Below are positions 1 through 6,074 of a stretch of DNA of 21,522 nt, piece by piece. The stretch's first letter is position 1; each line of letters starts with the position of its first letter. Under the pieces are notes generated by a model. It did no database searches, was not told the origin of the DNA, and saw only the letters and a list, made by a program, of their open reading frames with translations. Source of the DNA: an uncultured Mollicutes bacterium (GTDB lineage: Bacteria; Bacillota_I; Bacilli_A; RFN20; CAG-826); NCBI GenBank assembly GCA_900542595.1, contig UQOB01000017.1, positions 1 to 21,522 on the forward strand. Direction: 5' to 3'. The position numbers were made by a program, and so were the translations under genes.

Positions 1-29
1 GTAAATCTCTTCGGTTTATTCTTTTCCAT
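1..29 (-). CDS. 5' end of an unidentified gene leaving the window
   Basis: On the minus strand an ATG at 29 begins a reading frame coding MEKNKPKRF before the window edge. A perfect AGGAGG (minus strand; plus 39-44) lies 9 nt upstream, a strong ribosome site, so the start is well supported. Only nine residues are visible, a basic N-terminus, and nothing about function can be said. It diverges from ung. Confidence 0.6.
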
Positions 30-116
30 AAATAAAAACCTCCTAAGTATATTTTTACTTAAGAGGTGTTTAATCTGATAATGGTGAACTAAATGGGGTT
101 CAGTTCATTTCTGGTG

Positions 117-122
117 TAAAAT
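117..122 (+). promoter_or_regulatory. Candidate -10 of a leaderless ung promoter
   Basis: TAAAAT ends 6 nt before the ung ATG, so the expected transcription start falls on the ATG itself. No good Shine-Dalgarno sequence lies in the usual window; the nearest purine run, GGTG at 113-116, is too far away. The -35 is poor. A weak dyad, TGAACT (85-90) with AGTTCA (103-108), lies just upstream. The call rests mainly on the same hexamer-to-ATG spacing at other gene starts in this window. Confidence 0.4.
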
Positions 123-128
123 TAACCC

Positions 129-794
129 ATGCTTAAAGATTGGGACCCGTTATTTAACGAAGTAAAAAATAAGGAATATTCGAAGTCCTTAAAGAAGTTC
201 TTGGATGAAGAATATGAGAATGAAGCAATCTTTCCCCCTAGGGATATGGTCTTCCAAGCTTTTAAATACACAAGTCCTCAAACATTAAAAGCGGTTATCA
301 TTGGACAAGACCCATACCATAATCCCGGGGAAGCGATGGGCTTATCTTTCTCGGTTCCTTTAGGGATGGATTTACCCCCCTCCCTAATCAATATCTATAA
401 AGAAATCGAAGATGATTTAAAGATTAAGATGAACTATAGAAAAGGGGATTTAACCCCTTGGGCGAAGCAAGGTGTTCTGCTTTTAAACGCTTATCTTACC
501 GTCAGAGCCCATCAACCTTTATCTCACAAAAGAACGGAATACCAAGCTTTCATTAAAGACGTCCTTCAATACATTGAAAAACAAGATCAGGCGATTGTTT
601 ATATGCTGTGGGGTAACTTCGCTAAACAATATAAACCCTTGATTACTAATCCCCACCATTTGGTACTTGAATCAGCTCACCCGTCACCATTGTCCGCTAA
701 TAGGGGAGGATGGTTTAAAAAGAAATTATTCAGTAAATGCAATGATTTTTTAATCGAAAATGGCCGGGAGAGCATTGACTGGACGATTAAATGA
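129..794 (+). CDS. ung: Uracil-DNA glycosylase, family 1
   Basis: Removes uracil from DNA by cleaving the N-glycosidic bond, the first step of base-excision repair. The 221-aa protein has normal family length. The water-activating motif GQDPYH is at residues 59-64 (catalytic Asp61), followed by a uracil-pocket segment ending GLSFSVP. LLLNAYLTV at 117-125 carries the uracil-recognising Asn120. The minor-groove loop HPSPLSA at 184-190 carries the catalytic His184. All catalytic elements are intact. It is the first gene rightwards after a divergent start at 29. Its last codons contain the -35 of the next transcription unit (TTGACT, 775-780). No good SD precedes the ATG, and a leaderless start is likely. 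Confidence 0.97.
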   Translation: MLKDWDPLFNEVKNKEYSKSLKKFLDEEYENEAIFPPRDMVFQAFKYTSPQTLKAVIIGQDPYHNPGEAMGLSFSVPLGMDLPPSLINIYKEIEDDLKIKMNYRKGDLTPWAKQGVLLLNAYLTVRAHQPLSHKRTEYQAFIKDVLQYIEKQDQAIVYMLWGNFAKQYKPLITNPHHLVLESAHPSPLSANRGGWFKKKLFSKCNDFLIENGRESIDWTIK

Positions 795-802
795 TGTATA
801 AA
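775..802 (+). promoter_or_regulatory. Promoter of the TPP riboswitch/thiT unit
   Basis: TTGACT (775-780) and TATAAA (797-802) are separated by 16 nt, a good match to the housekeeping sigma consensus. The -35 lies inside the end of ung. A start near 808-810 would begin the transcript right at the 5' side of the TPP aptamer, which supports the assignment. Confidence 0.65.
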
Positions 803-805
803 TAA

Positions 806-891
806 AAGCACCGGAGCTCCTATGTCGGGGCTGAGAGGGGTAGCGAACTACCCGACGGAACCTGATCCAGGTAATGCTGGCGGAGGTAACC
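806..891 (+). ncRNA. TPP riboswitch (THI element)
   Basis: The two conserved blocks are present: CTGAGA (831-836) and ACCTGAT (860-866) running through GGTAATGCTGGCGGAGG. P3 is readable as GGGTAG (838-843) pairing with CTACCC (848-853) around a CGAA loop. The pyrophosphate-side helix is CCAG (867-870) with CTGG (877-880). I could not assign the closing P1 helix confidently; its 3' strand should involve GGAGGT (882-887). The element lies directly upstream of a ThiT-type thiamine transporter, the expected target. TPP binding should lower transporter expression when thiamine is abundant. Confidence 0.95.
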
Positions 892-928
892 TTTTTTGTT
901 GCCTCCCATAATGGAGGTATTTTTTATG
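882..928 (+). promoter_or_regulatory. Riboswitch expression platform: antisequestor/sequestor pair over the thiT ribosome site
   Basis: Two mutually exclusive hairpins can be read. The aptamer 3' strand GGAGGTAAC (882-890) can pair over 9 bp, with one G-U, with GTTGCCTCC (898-906). Alternatively CCTCC (902-906) pairs with the SD sequence GGAGG (913-917), which is 8 nt before the ATG at 926. With TPP bound, 882-890 is held in the aptamer and CCTCC masks the SD; without TPP, the long hairpin frees the SD. The sequestor is followed by TATTTTTT (918-925), so a contribution from transcription termination is also possible. Confidence 0.7.
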
Positions 929-2017
929 GAAGAAAGTCAGGAAAAGAAGTTCGATTGGAACACGATCTGGAAGTGGCTTAAGAATCCCACGGCGATTGCG
1001 ATTATCCTCGGACTTTTATTTTTTGTCACCTTGGCGATGCCCTTATTTGAGGCTCATGCGGTGACGGTTAATGTTACAGCGAGCGGGGTGGAAATCTTTG
1101 AAACCCCGGACACGGACAAATATAACGTGTTCGCGAATCTCTTATTTAGAGGTTTCGGTAACTGGCCGATTTTAGCGCTTTATATTCTCGGGGTTATTGG
1201 ATTAGCCTTATCAGCTTTTGGTCTTAAATGGCGGAAGTGCTTGATGGTGAGTGCTCTTCTCTACATGGTGACCGGCGTCATGTTCTTAATTTCCAATGAA
1301 ATGTTCAACCTCGGGGAAGCGTGGATTGATCTCGCCTCTCTGGGTTTTGCTGATTATGTTTATGACTATATTGCGGTGTGCGATGCATCCTTGAATGCGG
1401 GTTCTGTTATCGCGGCTATCATGTGCTTTTTGACCGCGATTGTGGCCTTTAAAGCTGCTTCTTTAACCGATGAATTCACGATTAGCGATATGACCGAAAT
1501 GGCGGTTTTAAGTGCCCTCGGCATCGCTCTGCAATTTATCAAAATCCCCGTTGGAGCGACCGGTGGTTCCATTAACTTAGGTTTAATTCCTCTGTTCCTC
1601 TTAGCGATGAGACAAGGACCGGTTAAAGGCTTCATCGGAGCGTCTTTAGTGTACGGTCTCATCACCTGTATCACGGATGGCTGGGGCTTCTACCTTTACC
1701 CCTTAGATTACTTAGTTGCGTACGGCGGTATTTGCGTCCTCGGTTTCTTCCAAAAATATTATTTCCCGGAAAACGAAAAAGGCTGGTCTTGGCAAGGCTT
1801 CTTATTTATTACTATCGGTGTAATTATCGCTACGTTAATTAGATTCATTGGCTCAGGCACTTCTTCGATGGTTAACTATGGTTATGACTTTATCGGAGCG
1901 GTCATCTATAATGGCATCTACATCCCGGTCACCGGAGCGGTCTCTTTAGCCGTCCTTTTAGCTCTCTATGTGCCTCTTGCGATGCTGAACAAGGCTTATC
2001 CTAGAAGAAAGAGATAA
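926..2017 (+). CDS. thiT: Thiamine ECF transporter S component, ThiT type, with an N-terminal membrane extension
   Basis: Substrate-binding membrane subunit predicted to bind thiamine and work with a shared ECF energising module, which is not in this window. I chose ATG 926 because it has GGAGG 8 nt upstream and lies just past the riboswitch switch region; an upstream TTG at 896 would fall inside that region. The protein is 363 aa, about twice the usual ThiT length. Residues about 190-363 resemble ThiT/YuaJ: GGSINLGLIPLFLLAMRQG (213-231), ASLVYGLITCITDGWGFYL, and RFIGSG...VIYNGIYI near 306-333. Residues 1-190 add roughly four membrane segments (about 21-41, 80-99, 104-124, 155-176) that I do not recognise. 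The riboswitch upstream independently supports thiamine as the substrate. Confidence 0.85.
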   Translation: MEESQEKKFDWNTIWKWLKNPTAIAIILGLLFFVTLAMPLFEAHAVTVNVTASGVEIFETPDTDKYNVFANLLFRGFGNWPILALYILGVIGLALSAFGLKWRKCLMVSALLYMVTGVMFLISNEMFNLGEAWIDLASLGFADYVYDYIAVCDASLNAGSVIAAIMCFLTAIVAFKAASLTDEFTISDMTEMAVLSALGIALQFIKIPVGATGGSINLGLIPLFLLAMRQGPVKGFIGASLVYGLITCITDGWGFYLYPLDYLVAYGGICVLGFFQKYYFPENEKGWSWQGFLFITIGVIIATLIRFIGSGTSSMVNYGYDFIGAVIYNGIYIPVTGAVSLAVLLALYVPLAMLNKAYPRRKR

Positions 2018-2083
2018 CTTCTCTTTGCTATTTGCGAGTGACCGATTAATTGGTTAAACTGACTTGAAAGGTTGGTTTGACAT

Positions 2084-2242
2084 ATGGCCTACAAATGTGA
2101 AGTGATTGAATATTCCCCGAAAGCGGACACTCTGGCTGCTCGGGTGGAAGAAAAAGCTAATGAAATGCTAAAAGACGGCTATGAATTAGTGACGTTTTCC
2201 GTCACCAACTCCGCTAAAGCGGTCCTCGTCTTTAAAAAGTAG
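2084..2242 (+). CDS. Small 52-aa protein, DUF4177-like
   Basis: An intact 52-codon frame from ATG 2084 to TAG 2242, starting MAYKCEVIEYSP and ending KAVLVFKK. The central MLKDGYELVTFS followed by a short hydrophobic strand ending in FKK resembles the DUF4177 pattern (EGWELVS ... VLIFKR), a small alpha-beta fold of unknown function. No membrane segment or signal peptide. The SD is poor (GAAAGG at 2066-2071, 12 nt from the ATG). It lies 66 nt after thiT and may be cotranscribed with it. Codon use resembles the neighbours, for example GTC, TTC-rich and AAA/AAG mixed. Coding status is likely; the family is a motif-level guess. Confidence 0.65.
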   Translation: MAYKCEVIEYSPKADTLAARVEEKANEMLKDGYELVTFSVTNSAKAVLVFKK

Positions 2243-2263
2243 TTTCTATTAACTTTCATCCTT

Positions 2264-2284
2264 GTTCAGATTATTTTTCTGAAC
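2264..2284 (+). repeat. Short inverted repeat after the DUF4177-like gene
   Basis: GTTCAG (2264-2269) pairs with CTGAAC (2279-2284) around a 9-nt A/T loop, and an outer T-A pair extends it to 7 bp. No T-run follows, so it is not by itself a typical terminator. It may support the stronger hairpin at 2318-2338. Confidence 0.4.
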
Positions 2285-2317
2285 ACCCATTTAAAAACCG
2301 ATAATCAGTTAATCAGG

Positions 2318-2345
2318 AGGAAGACTTTATGTCTTCCTTTTCTTT
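2318..2345 (+). terminator. Intrinsic terminator ending the thiT unit
   Basis: AGGAAGAC (2318-2325) pairs perfectly with GTCTTCCT (2331-2338) around the loop TTTAT, followed by TTTCTTT. It separates the 2084 gene from the promoter of the next unit. Confidence 0.65.
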
Positions 2346-2362
2346 ATCTCACTCTTTAAATG

Positions 2363-2371
2363 TGGTAAAGT
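2363..2371 (+). promoter_or_regulatory. Extended -10 promoter of the 2394 unit
   Basis: TGGTAAAGT fits an extended -10 (TG-n-TAAAGT). Transcription would start near 2378, just ahead of AGGAGG (2380-2385), which is 8 nt before the ATG at 2394. The -35 is weak, as is common for extended -10 promoters. Confidence 0.45.
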
Positions 2372-2393
2372 GCATGGTTAGGAGGACGCCAGA

Positions 2394-3533
2394 ATGGACG
2401 ACAAGACTTTAAAGCCGGAAGAAGTTTCCGATAATGATTTTAGCGATAAAAAAGATGAAATAGTCACGGAAGTGAAGGAAGAAATAGTTTCTGAAGAAAC
2501 TCCCGAAATAAAAGAAGAAGCAAAAGAAGAAGTTGTTGAAGAAGTAGTGGAGGAAAAACCGGAAGAAGAACACCCGGATACCTACACTGTTCAAAAAGGG
2601 AAAAAGACAATTCTTAAATATTTCTACGATAACGATTATTTAAAGAATATCGAACTCGCGAGAGAGAAATTCAATAAAGACTTCGGGAAATTTAATCTCT
2701 TAAAGTGGATTATCGCTTTCATCGCGATGATCGGGGTTATCTGTTCCTGGATTATTCCGATCAATATTCCGTATTTCCAAACCGAACCTGGTAATGGAGT
2801 CGTTTATTATGTCGTCTTCGGCGGTATGATTTTCTTCCTGGCAATCCTCGGGGTCTTCATGTTTATCAGCAGTAAGAAATCCCGGAAATTCCTTGATGAA
2901 TTCTTAAATGCTTTCTATGTGAATACCACCGATTACCTCTTTGAAGGAAGAGTGGATAACCTCGTCGGGAATTTTAAAGATAAACTTCCCGCTGAAACCT
3001 TCAATGGTGGCGCTCTCTATAAAGACGTTTTCACTGTCGGAAGCCGGAACTGCTTAAATTTTACATATAAAGGCATCAAAGTAACTTTCAGTGAAGCGGC
3101 CGCTCAAAGTAGGGGCGATCGTTCCCTCATCGCGGTCTTTATCGGAAAGTTTGTTTGTTTCGACAATAACTACACCGGGGAAGATGTCGTCATCTATAGG
3201 AAGGGTGGAAAACTCGCTTTACCGCCTACTAACTTAGAAGCTTACCCCGTCTATGAAAATAGTAAGGACATGGTCATCTACGGCGGGAAAGACGCGAGAA
3301 GAGTGTTAACTCCCGCAGTGAAACAAGCTTTGAATCGCTTTGTGACCAACGATACTTTACTCGACGTCGCGATTAACGTCCGAGCGGGTAAGACCTACGC
3401 CTATCTCGGCTATAACGATGACTTAATGGTCCTCCCGAGATTAGATCCCTTTAACCCCAAACCAACTAAACAACTTAAAAAAGATGTCGATACTCTCTTT
3501 GATTTAATCGACGCTTTCGGGAAAATTAAATAA
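2394..3533 (+). CDS. DUF3137-like membrane protein with an acidic N-terminal tail
   Basis: A 379-aa protein in three parts. Residues 1-60 are a low-complexity acidic tail of Glu/Val/Lys repeats, probably disordered. A soluble stretch follows, then two membrane segments (about 103-122 and 137-159) joined by a short loop. The C-terminal 220 residues resemble DUF3137: VFIGKFVCFD..., then VYENSKDMVIYGGKDARRVL and LTPAVKQALNRF, ending in a strand-rich segment before PRLDPFNP. Both ends are predicted to face the cytoplasm. The function of DUF3137 proteins is unknown. A strong SD (AGGAGG, 8 nt spacing) fixes the start. It is followed by ntdP with a shared base (TAATG), so the two are translationally coupled. 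No catalytic motif is recognised. Confidence 0.75.
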   Translation: MDDKTLKPEEVSDNDFSDKKDEIVTEVKEEIVSEETPEIKEEAKEEVVEEVVEEKPEEEHPDTYTVQKGKKTILKYFYDNDYLKNIELAREKFNKDFGKFNLLKWIIAFIAMIGVICSWIIPINIPYFQTEPGNGVVYYVVFGGMIFFLAILGVFMFISSKKSRKFLDEFLNAFYVNTTDYLFEGRVDNLVGNFKDKLPAETFNGGALYKDVFTVGSRNCLNFTYKGIKVTFSEAAAQSRGDRSLIAVFIGKFVCFDNNYTGEDVVIYRKGGKLALPPTNLEAYPVYENSKDMVIYGGKDARRVLTPAVKQALNRFVTNDTLLDVAINVRAGKTYAYLGYNDDLMVLPRLDPFNPKPTKQLKKDVDTLFDLIDAFGKIK

Positions 3534-4096
3534 TGCCAACCATCGAAGACCGCACGCACAAGTGGCTGTTAGTGCAAGCCTATAAGCATGACGGGAGTTT
3601 CCATCGGATGTGGAGCCCGGCTTATTTAGTTGAAGAAAATGATTGCTTCTGGGCTTTAGCGAGCAAAGCTTCCGCGGTCATCGAAGGGGATGGCAGAAAC
3701 TGGGCAACCAATGAACCCGCTATTTTCTTCTTGTTTAAGAAAAGATGGCTCAACATTATCGCCATGCAAAAAACCAGCGGTATCGTCTATTACGTCAATA
3801 TTGCTTCACCCACTATCAAAGATGATGGTTACCTAAGATACATCGATTATGATTTAGATTTAAAGTTATACACCGATGACACAATCAAAGAACTCGATGT
3901 CCAGGAATACCAAGAAAACACGAAGTTACTCAAGTATTCCAAAGAGTTACAAGAAAAGATCATCGAATCCTTTAAGGAAGTGGAAAAAGAGATGAAGAAC
4001 CATGAGTTCCCCTTTGATCCCAATGATGTCTTAGACCTCTTCATTAAGGCGGAAGAGGAGAATCAACCTTATAATCCAACCTTTAAAAAGAATTAA
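3533..4096 (+). CDS. ntdP: Nucleoside tri-/diphosphate phosphatase, DUF402 family (NtdP/YgaC-like)
   Basis: Predicted metal-dependent cytoplasmic hydrolase of nucleoside tri- and diphosphates, as described for staphylococcal NtdP. The 187 aa match the family length. Motifs in order: KHDGSFHRMW (18-27), EGDGRNWATNEPAIFFLFKKRW (51-72), VNIASP (88-93), and the hallmark acidic motif YIDYDLDLK (103-111), whose Asp residues bind metal. A C-terminal Glu/Lys-rich helix ends near FPFDP. The ATG shares its A with the upstream TAA, and no clear SD is present, so it probably depends on translation of the DUF3137-like gene. Its 3' end overlaps the convergent reductase gene by 14 nt. Confidence 0.88.
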   Translation: MPTIEDRTHKWLLVQAYKHDGSFHRMWSPAYLVEENDCFWALASKASAVIEGDGRNWATNEPAIFFLFKKRWLNIIAMQKTSGIVYYVNIASPTIKDDGYLRYIDYDLDLKLYTDDTIKELDVQEYQENTKLLKYSKELQEKIIESFKEVEKEMKNHEFPFDPNDVLDLFIKAEEENQPYNPTFKKN

Positions 4097-4976
4097 CGAT
4101 TCGATCAGCTTCTTCAAACCCAGGCTCCATCCGCTTGGGTTTGTTTTCTTTAAAGGAACAATCACCAGCGACATAGAGGTGAGGAGCGATTTCGTTTTGA
4201 CTATCACTGGTGAAACCGAATCCACCATCAGCCTTCTTAAAGTGGAAGGGGGAAGGTTCCGGCATTTGGCCAAAGTTCACGATCACCGCGTCGCATTTTA
4301 ATTTAATAAGTTGCGAATCAGTGACTCTTCTTATGGTGATGTGGGTGACTTTATCGCCTTCACTATCGATATCGTAAGGAACGTATGGTAAATAAAGATC
4401 AATCTTCTTACCCTTGATGGTTTCTGGGTTACCTCTAAATTCTGTTCTTCGGTGAACTAAGGATACTTTTTTACAGATAGTGGAAAGGGTGGCCGCCCAG
4501 TCGAGCGCGCTGTCCCCGCCCCCAAAGATGACAACTTCTTTATCTTTAAAGATTTCTGGATCTTTAACCCGGTAATAGATATTGGTCATCTTATCTTCAT
4601 TCGGGACTCCTAATTTGATGGGAGAATAGTAGCCTAAGCCGGTCGCGATTATCACATATTCCCCTTCAAATTGTTCCGTACCGGTCGAAAGAATATAACC
4701 GTTATCATTTTGCTTAATATCGATGATTTTCTTTTCGTAGAGAATCTTATCATCGGGCACAAAGCTCTTTAGATAATCGACAACCCCTTGAGCGGTACTT
4801 TTAATAAAAGGGACATCTTCTACCGGTTTCTTGGGGTAGAGACGATGGCATTGTCCCCCATAATGTTTAGAAGCTTCCAGGATGATATAATCGAGACCTT
4901 TTTCTTCGAATCTTTTAGCGAGGTAGAGACCGATGGGACCCGCTCCGACGATGATGATTTTCTTTTTTAAGCACAT
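4083..4976 (-). CDS. Ferredoxin/flavodoxin-NADP+ reductase, YumC (thioredoxin-reductase-like) type
   Basis: FAD- and NADPH-binding oxidoreductase predicted to move electrons between NADPH and ferredoxin or flavodoxin. At 297 aa it is somewhat shorter than typical YumC proteins (about 330-350), mainly at the C-terminus. The FAD site GAGPIG is at 11-16, then GGQCHRLYP (40-48), a NAD(P) site GGGDSALDW (152-160), HRR at 175-177 for NADP phosphate, and the second FAD motif VAGDC (269-273). The thioredoxin-reductase CxxC is absent, which separates it from TrxB. The start is chosen because the FAD motif follows immediately. A TATAAT ends 6 nt before the ATG and there is no SD. Its last 20 codons carry the terminator of the opposite unit. 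Confidence 0.88.
   Translation of the reverse strand: MCLKKKIIIVGAGPIGLYLAKRFEEKGLDYIILEASKHYGGQCHRLYPKKPVEDVPFIKSTAQGVVDYLKSFVPDDKILYEKKIIDIKQNDNGYILSTGTEQFEGEYVIIATGLGYYSPIKLGVPNEDKMTNIYYRVKDPEIFKDKEVVIFGGGDSALDWAATLSTICKKVSLVHRRTEFRGNPETIKGKKIDLYLPYVPYDIDSEGDKVTHITIRRVTDSQLIKLKCDAVIVNFGQMPEPSPFHFKKADGGFGFTSDSQNEIAPHLYVAGDCSFKENKPKRMEPGFEEADRIVNSF
4115..4150 (+). terminator. Intrinsic terminator of the 2394-ntdP unit, inside a convergent gene
   Basis: Positions 4115-4125 (CAAACCCAGGC) pair with 4133-4143 (GCTTGGGTTTG) over 11 bp with one G-U, around a 7-nt loop, followed by TTTTCTT. It begins 18 nt past the ntdP stop and lies within the coding sequence of the minus-strand reductase. Confidence 0.8.
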
Positions 4977-4982
4977 GAAAAC

Positions 4983-4988
4983 ATTATA
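4983..4988 (-). promoter_or_regulatory. -10 of the leaderless reductase promoter
   Basis: Read on the minus strand this is a perfect TATAAT, 6 nt before the ATG at 4976 (TATAATGTTTTCATG). No SD is present, so the mRNA should start at or next to the A of the ATG. A TAAACA 18 nt upstream could serve as -35. It is one arm of the inverted repeat at 4979-5011. Confidence 0.6.
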
Positions 4989-5001
4989 AGGTGTTTCAGC
5001 G

Positions 5002-5007
5002 TATAAT
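5002..5007 (+). promoter_or_regulatory. -10 of the tsaE operon promoter
   Basis: A perfect TATAAT, 10 nt before the preferred tsaE start at 5018. The transcript would carry a leader of only a few nt. The -35 is poor. Confidence 0.5.
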
Positions 5008-5017
5008 GTTTACTGTT

Positions 5018-5485
5018 ATGGAACTGGCTTTATTAACGGATAACGAACAAGAAACAAAAGAACTGGGGAAGATGCTCAGCAAACTCTTACCGCCGAACTC
5101 GGTGGTGCTTTTAAAAGGGGATTTAGGAAGCGGGAAAACCACTCTCGTTAAGGGGGTTGCGGAAGGCTTAGGAATCAAAGAACCGGTCCTCTCTCCCACC
5201 TTCAATATTTTGAAATGTTATTTTGAAAGTATTCCCCCTCTTTACCACATCGATGCTTATCGGTTAGAGAATGCCAATCTCGAAATGGGGCTCGAAGAAT
5301 ATATCGATGGGGACGGGCTGTGTTTCATTGAATGGCCCGATCGAATTAATGAGCTTTTGCCTCGTCAACATCTCGATATTTTTCTCTTCAGAAAAGATGA
5401 AAATACCAGAAGTATTCTCCTCCAATCCAACGGAGCTAAATACGATGAAGTCATCAAGAAATTAACGGAGCAAGTCGATGGTTAG
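5018..5485 (+). CDS. tsaE: tRNA t6A biosynthesis ATPase TsaE
   Basis: P-loop ATPase that cycles the TsaB-TsaD complex while it makes N6-threonylcarbamoyladenosine at position 37 of ANN-decoding tRNAs. From ATG 5018 it is 155 aa, beginning MELALLTDNEQETKELG. Walker A is GDLGSGKTT (34-42), followed by the family segment SPTFNILKCYF (59-69), YHIDAYRLEN (76-85) and FIEWPDRI (103-110). The frame is open to a GTG at 4991 and another ATG at 5006, but 5006 lies inside the TATAAT and 4991 upstream of it; family N-termini also fit 5018. It heads a four-gene unit and overlaps tsaB by 8 nt. An AAGGTG at 4988-4993 could serve the 5006 start, so the exact start is uncertain. Confidence 0.93.
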   Translation: MELALLTDNEQETKELGKMLSKLLPPNSVVLLKGDLGSGKTTLVKGVAEGLGIKEPVLSPTFNILKCYFESIPPLYHIDAYRLENANLEMGLEEYIDGDGLCFIEWPDRINELLPRQHLDIFLFRKDENTRSILLQSNGAKYDEVIKKLTEQVDG

Positions 5486-6074
5486 AATTTTATTAGATAC
5501 CTCCAACAATGATTTGGTGGTCGCTTTAGCGAGCGATAAAGAAATTGTCGGGCAAAAGGTTTATGCTTGCCCTCATCACCAAAGTGAATACCTAGTGGAA
5601 GAAATTGGAAAACTCTTAGATGAACATCATTTAACGAAAGATGATATCGATGGCGTGGTTTCTTCAAAAGGACCCGGAAGCTATACCGGTGTCCGGGTAG
5701 CCTTAACGGTCGCGAAAGTGATGGCTTTCGCCTTAAATGTCCCTCTCTATTTAGTCTCTTCTTTAGAGATTTTAAAGGACCCGAAGAAAGTGAGTATCTG
5801 CCTTGCTAATGCGAGAAATGAAAGAAGTTTCTTTGGGGTCTATGACGGGGATAAAGTGATTGTTAGTGACCGCATCTTAACGGATGAAGATGTTAAAAAA
5901 TATATCGAAGAACATCCTGATTACGTTGTAAAAGGCGATACTAATTATCTAAATATCCCTTCAGATACCAAGTATATTTTAGAAAATTTAAAAAATAGCG
6001 CGAGAAAAGAATATCAAGTTGAAGATGTGCTTAAAGCTTCTCCCGTCTATTTAAAGGGGACCCAAACCTTATGA
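5478..6074 (+). CDS. tsaB: tRNA t6A biosynthesis protein TsaB
   Basis: Non-catalytic ASKHA-fold partner that dimerises with TsaD in the threonylcarbamoyl transfer complex. 198 aa, slightly short for the family (about 220-240), with the C-terminal region reduced. The N-terminal ILLDTSNNDLVVAL strand pair is followed by the conserved GPGSYTGVRV (65-74). GGAG ends 7 nt upstream of the ATG. It overlaps tsaE by 8 nt and rimI by 4 nt (ATGA), in the same order as ydiB-ydiC-ydiD-gcp of Bacillus subtilis. Confidence 0.93.
   Translation: MVRILLDTSNNDLVVALASDKEIVGQKVYACPHHQSEYLVEEIGKLLDEHHLTKDDIDGVVSSKGPGSYTGVRVALTVAKVMAFALNVPLYLVSSLEILKDPKKVSICLANARNERSFFGVYDGDKVIVSDRILTDEDVKKYIEEHPDYVVKGDTNYLNIPSDTKYILENLKNSARKEYQVEDVLKASPVYLKGTQTL

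Larger units (their letters stand above)
4979..5011. repeat. 10-bp inverted repeat carrying both divergent -10 elements
   Basis: Positions 4979-4988 (AAACATTATA) and 5002-5011 (TATAATGTTT) are perfect reverse complements separated by 13 nt. Each arm contains a TATAAT reading outward, one for the reductase and one for tsaE. Each -10 occupies the place where the other promoter's -35 would sit. Confidence 0.8.

Noticed and set aside
896..925. Upstream TTG start extending ThiT by 10 residues
   Set aside because: It lies inside the riboswitch switch region, while ATG 926 has GGAGG at good spacing.
1366..1674. 102-aa minus-strand frame inside thiT
   Set aside because: It is the mirror of an open codon pattern within a well-supported gene. 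The same applies to other long antisense frames within ntdP, asnS, gatA, gatB and the DUF1836 gene.
2041..2054. ACCGATTAATTGGT dyad after thiT as a terminator
   Set aside because: It has no loop and no T-run, and is too short to interpret.
2329..2412. 27-codon frame with GGAGG 8 nt upstream
   Set aside because: It starts inside the loop of the terminator hairpin, whose stem also takes most of its SD, and it overlaps the 2394 gene out of frame with no protein-like composition.
2453..2575. GAA/GTT-rich tandem-like repeats as a satellite or CRISPR
   Set aside because: They encode the acidic Glu/Val/Lys tail in frame; there are no regular repeat and spacer units.
4031..4273. 80-aa minus-strand frame at the ntdP/reductase junction
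   Set aside because: It lies on the reductase strand in another frame, with no start signal or recognisable motif.
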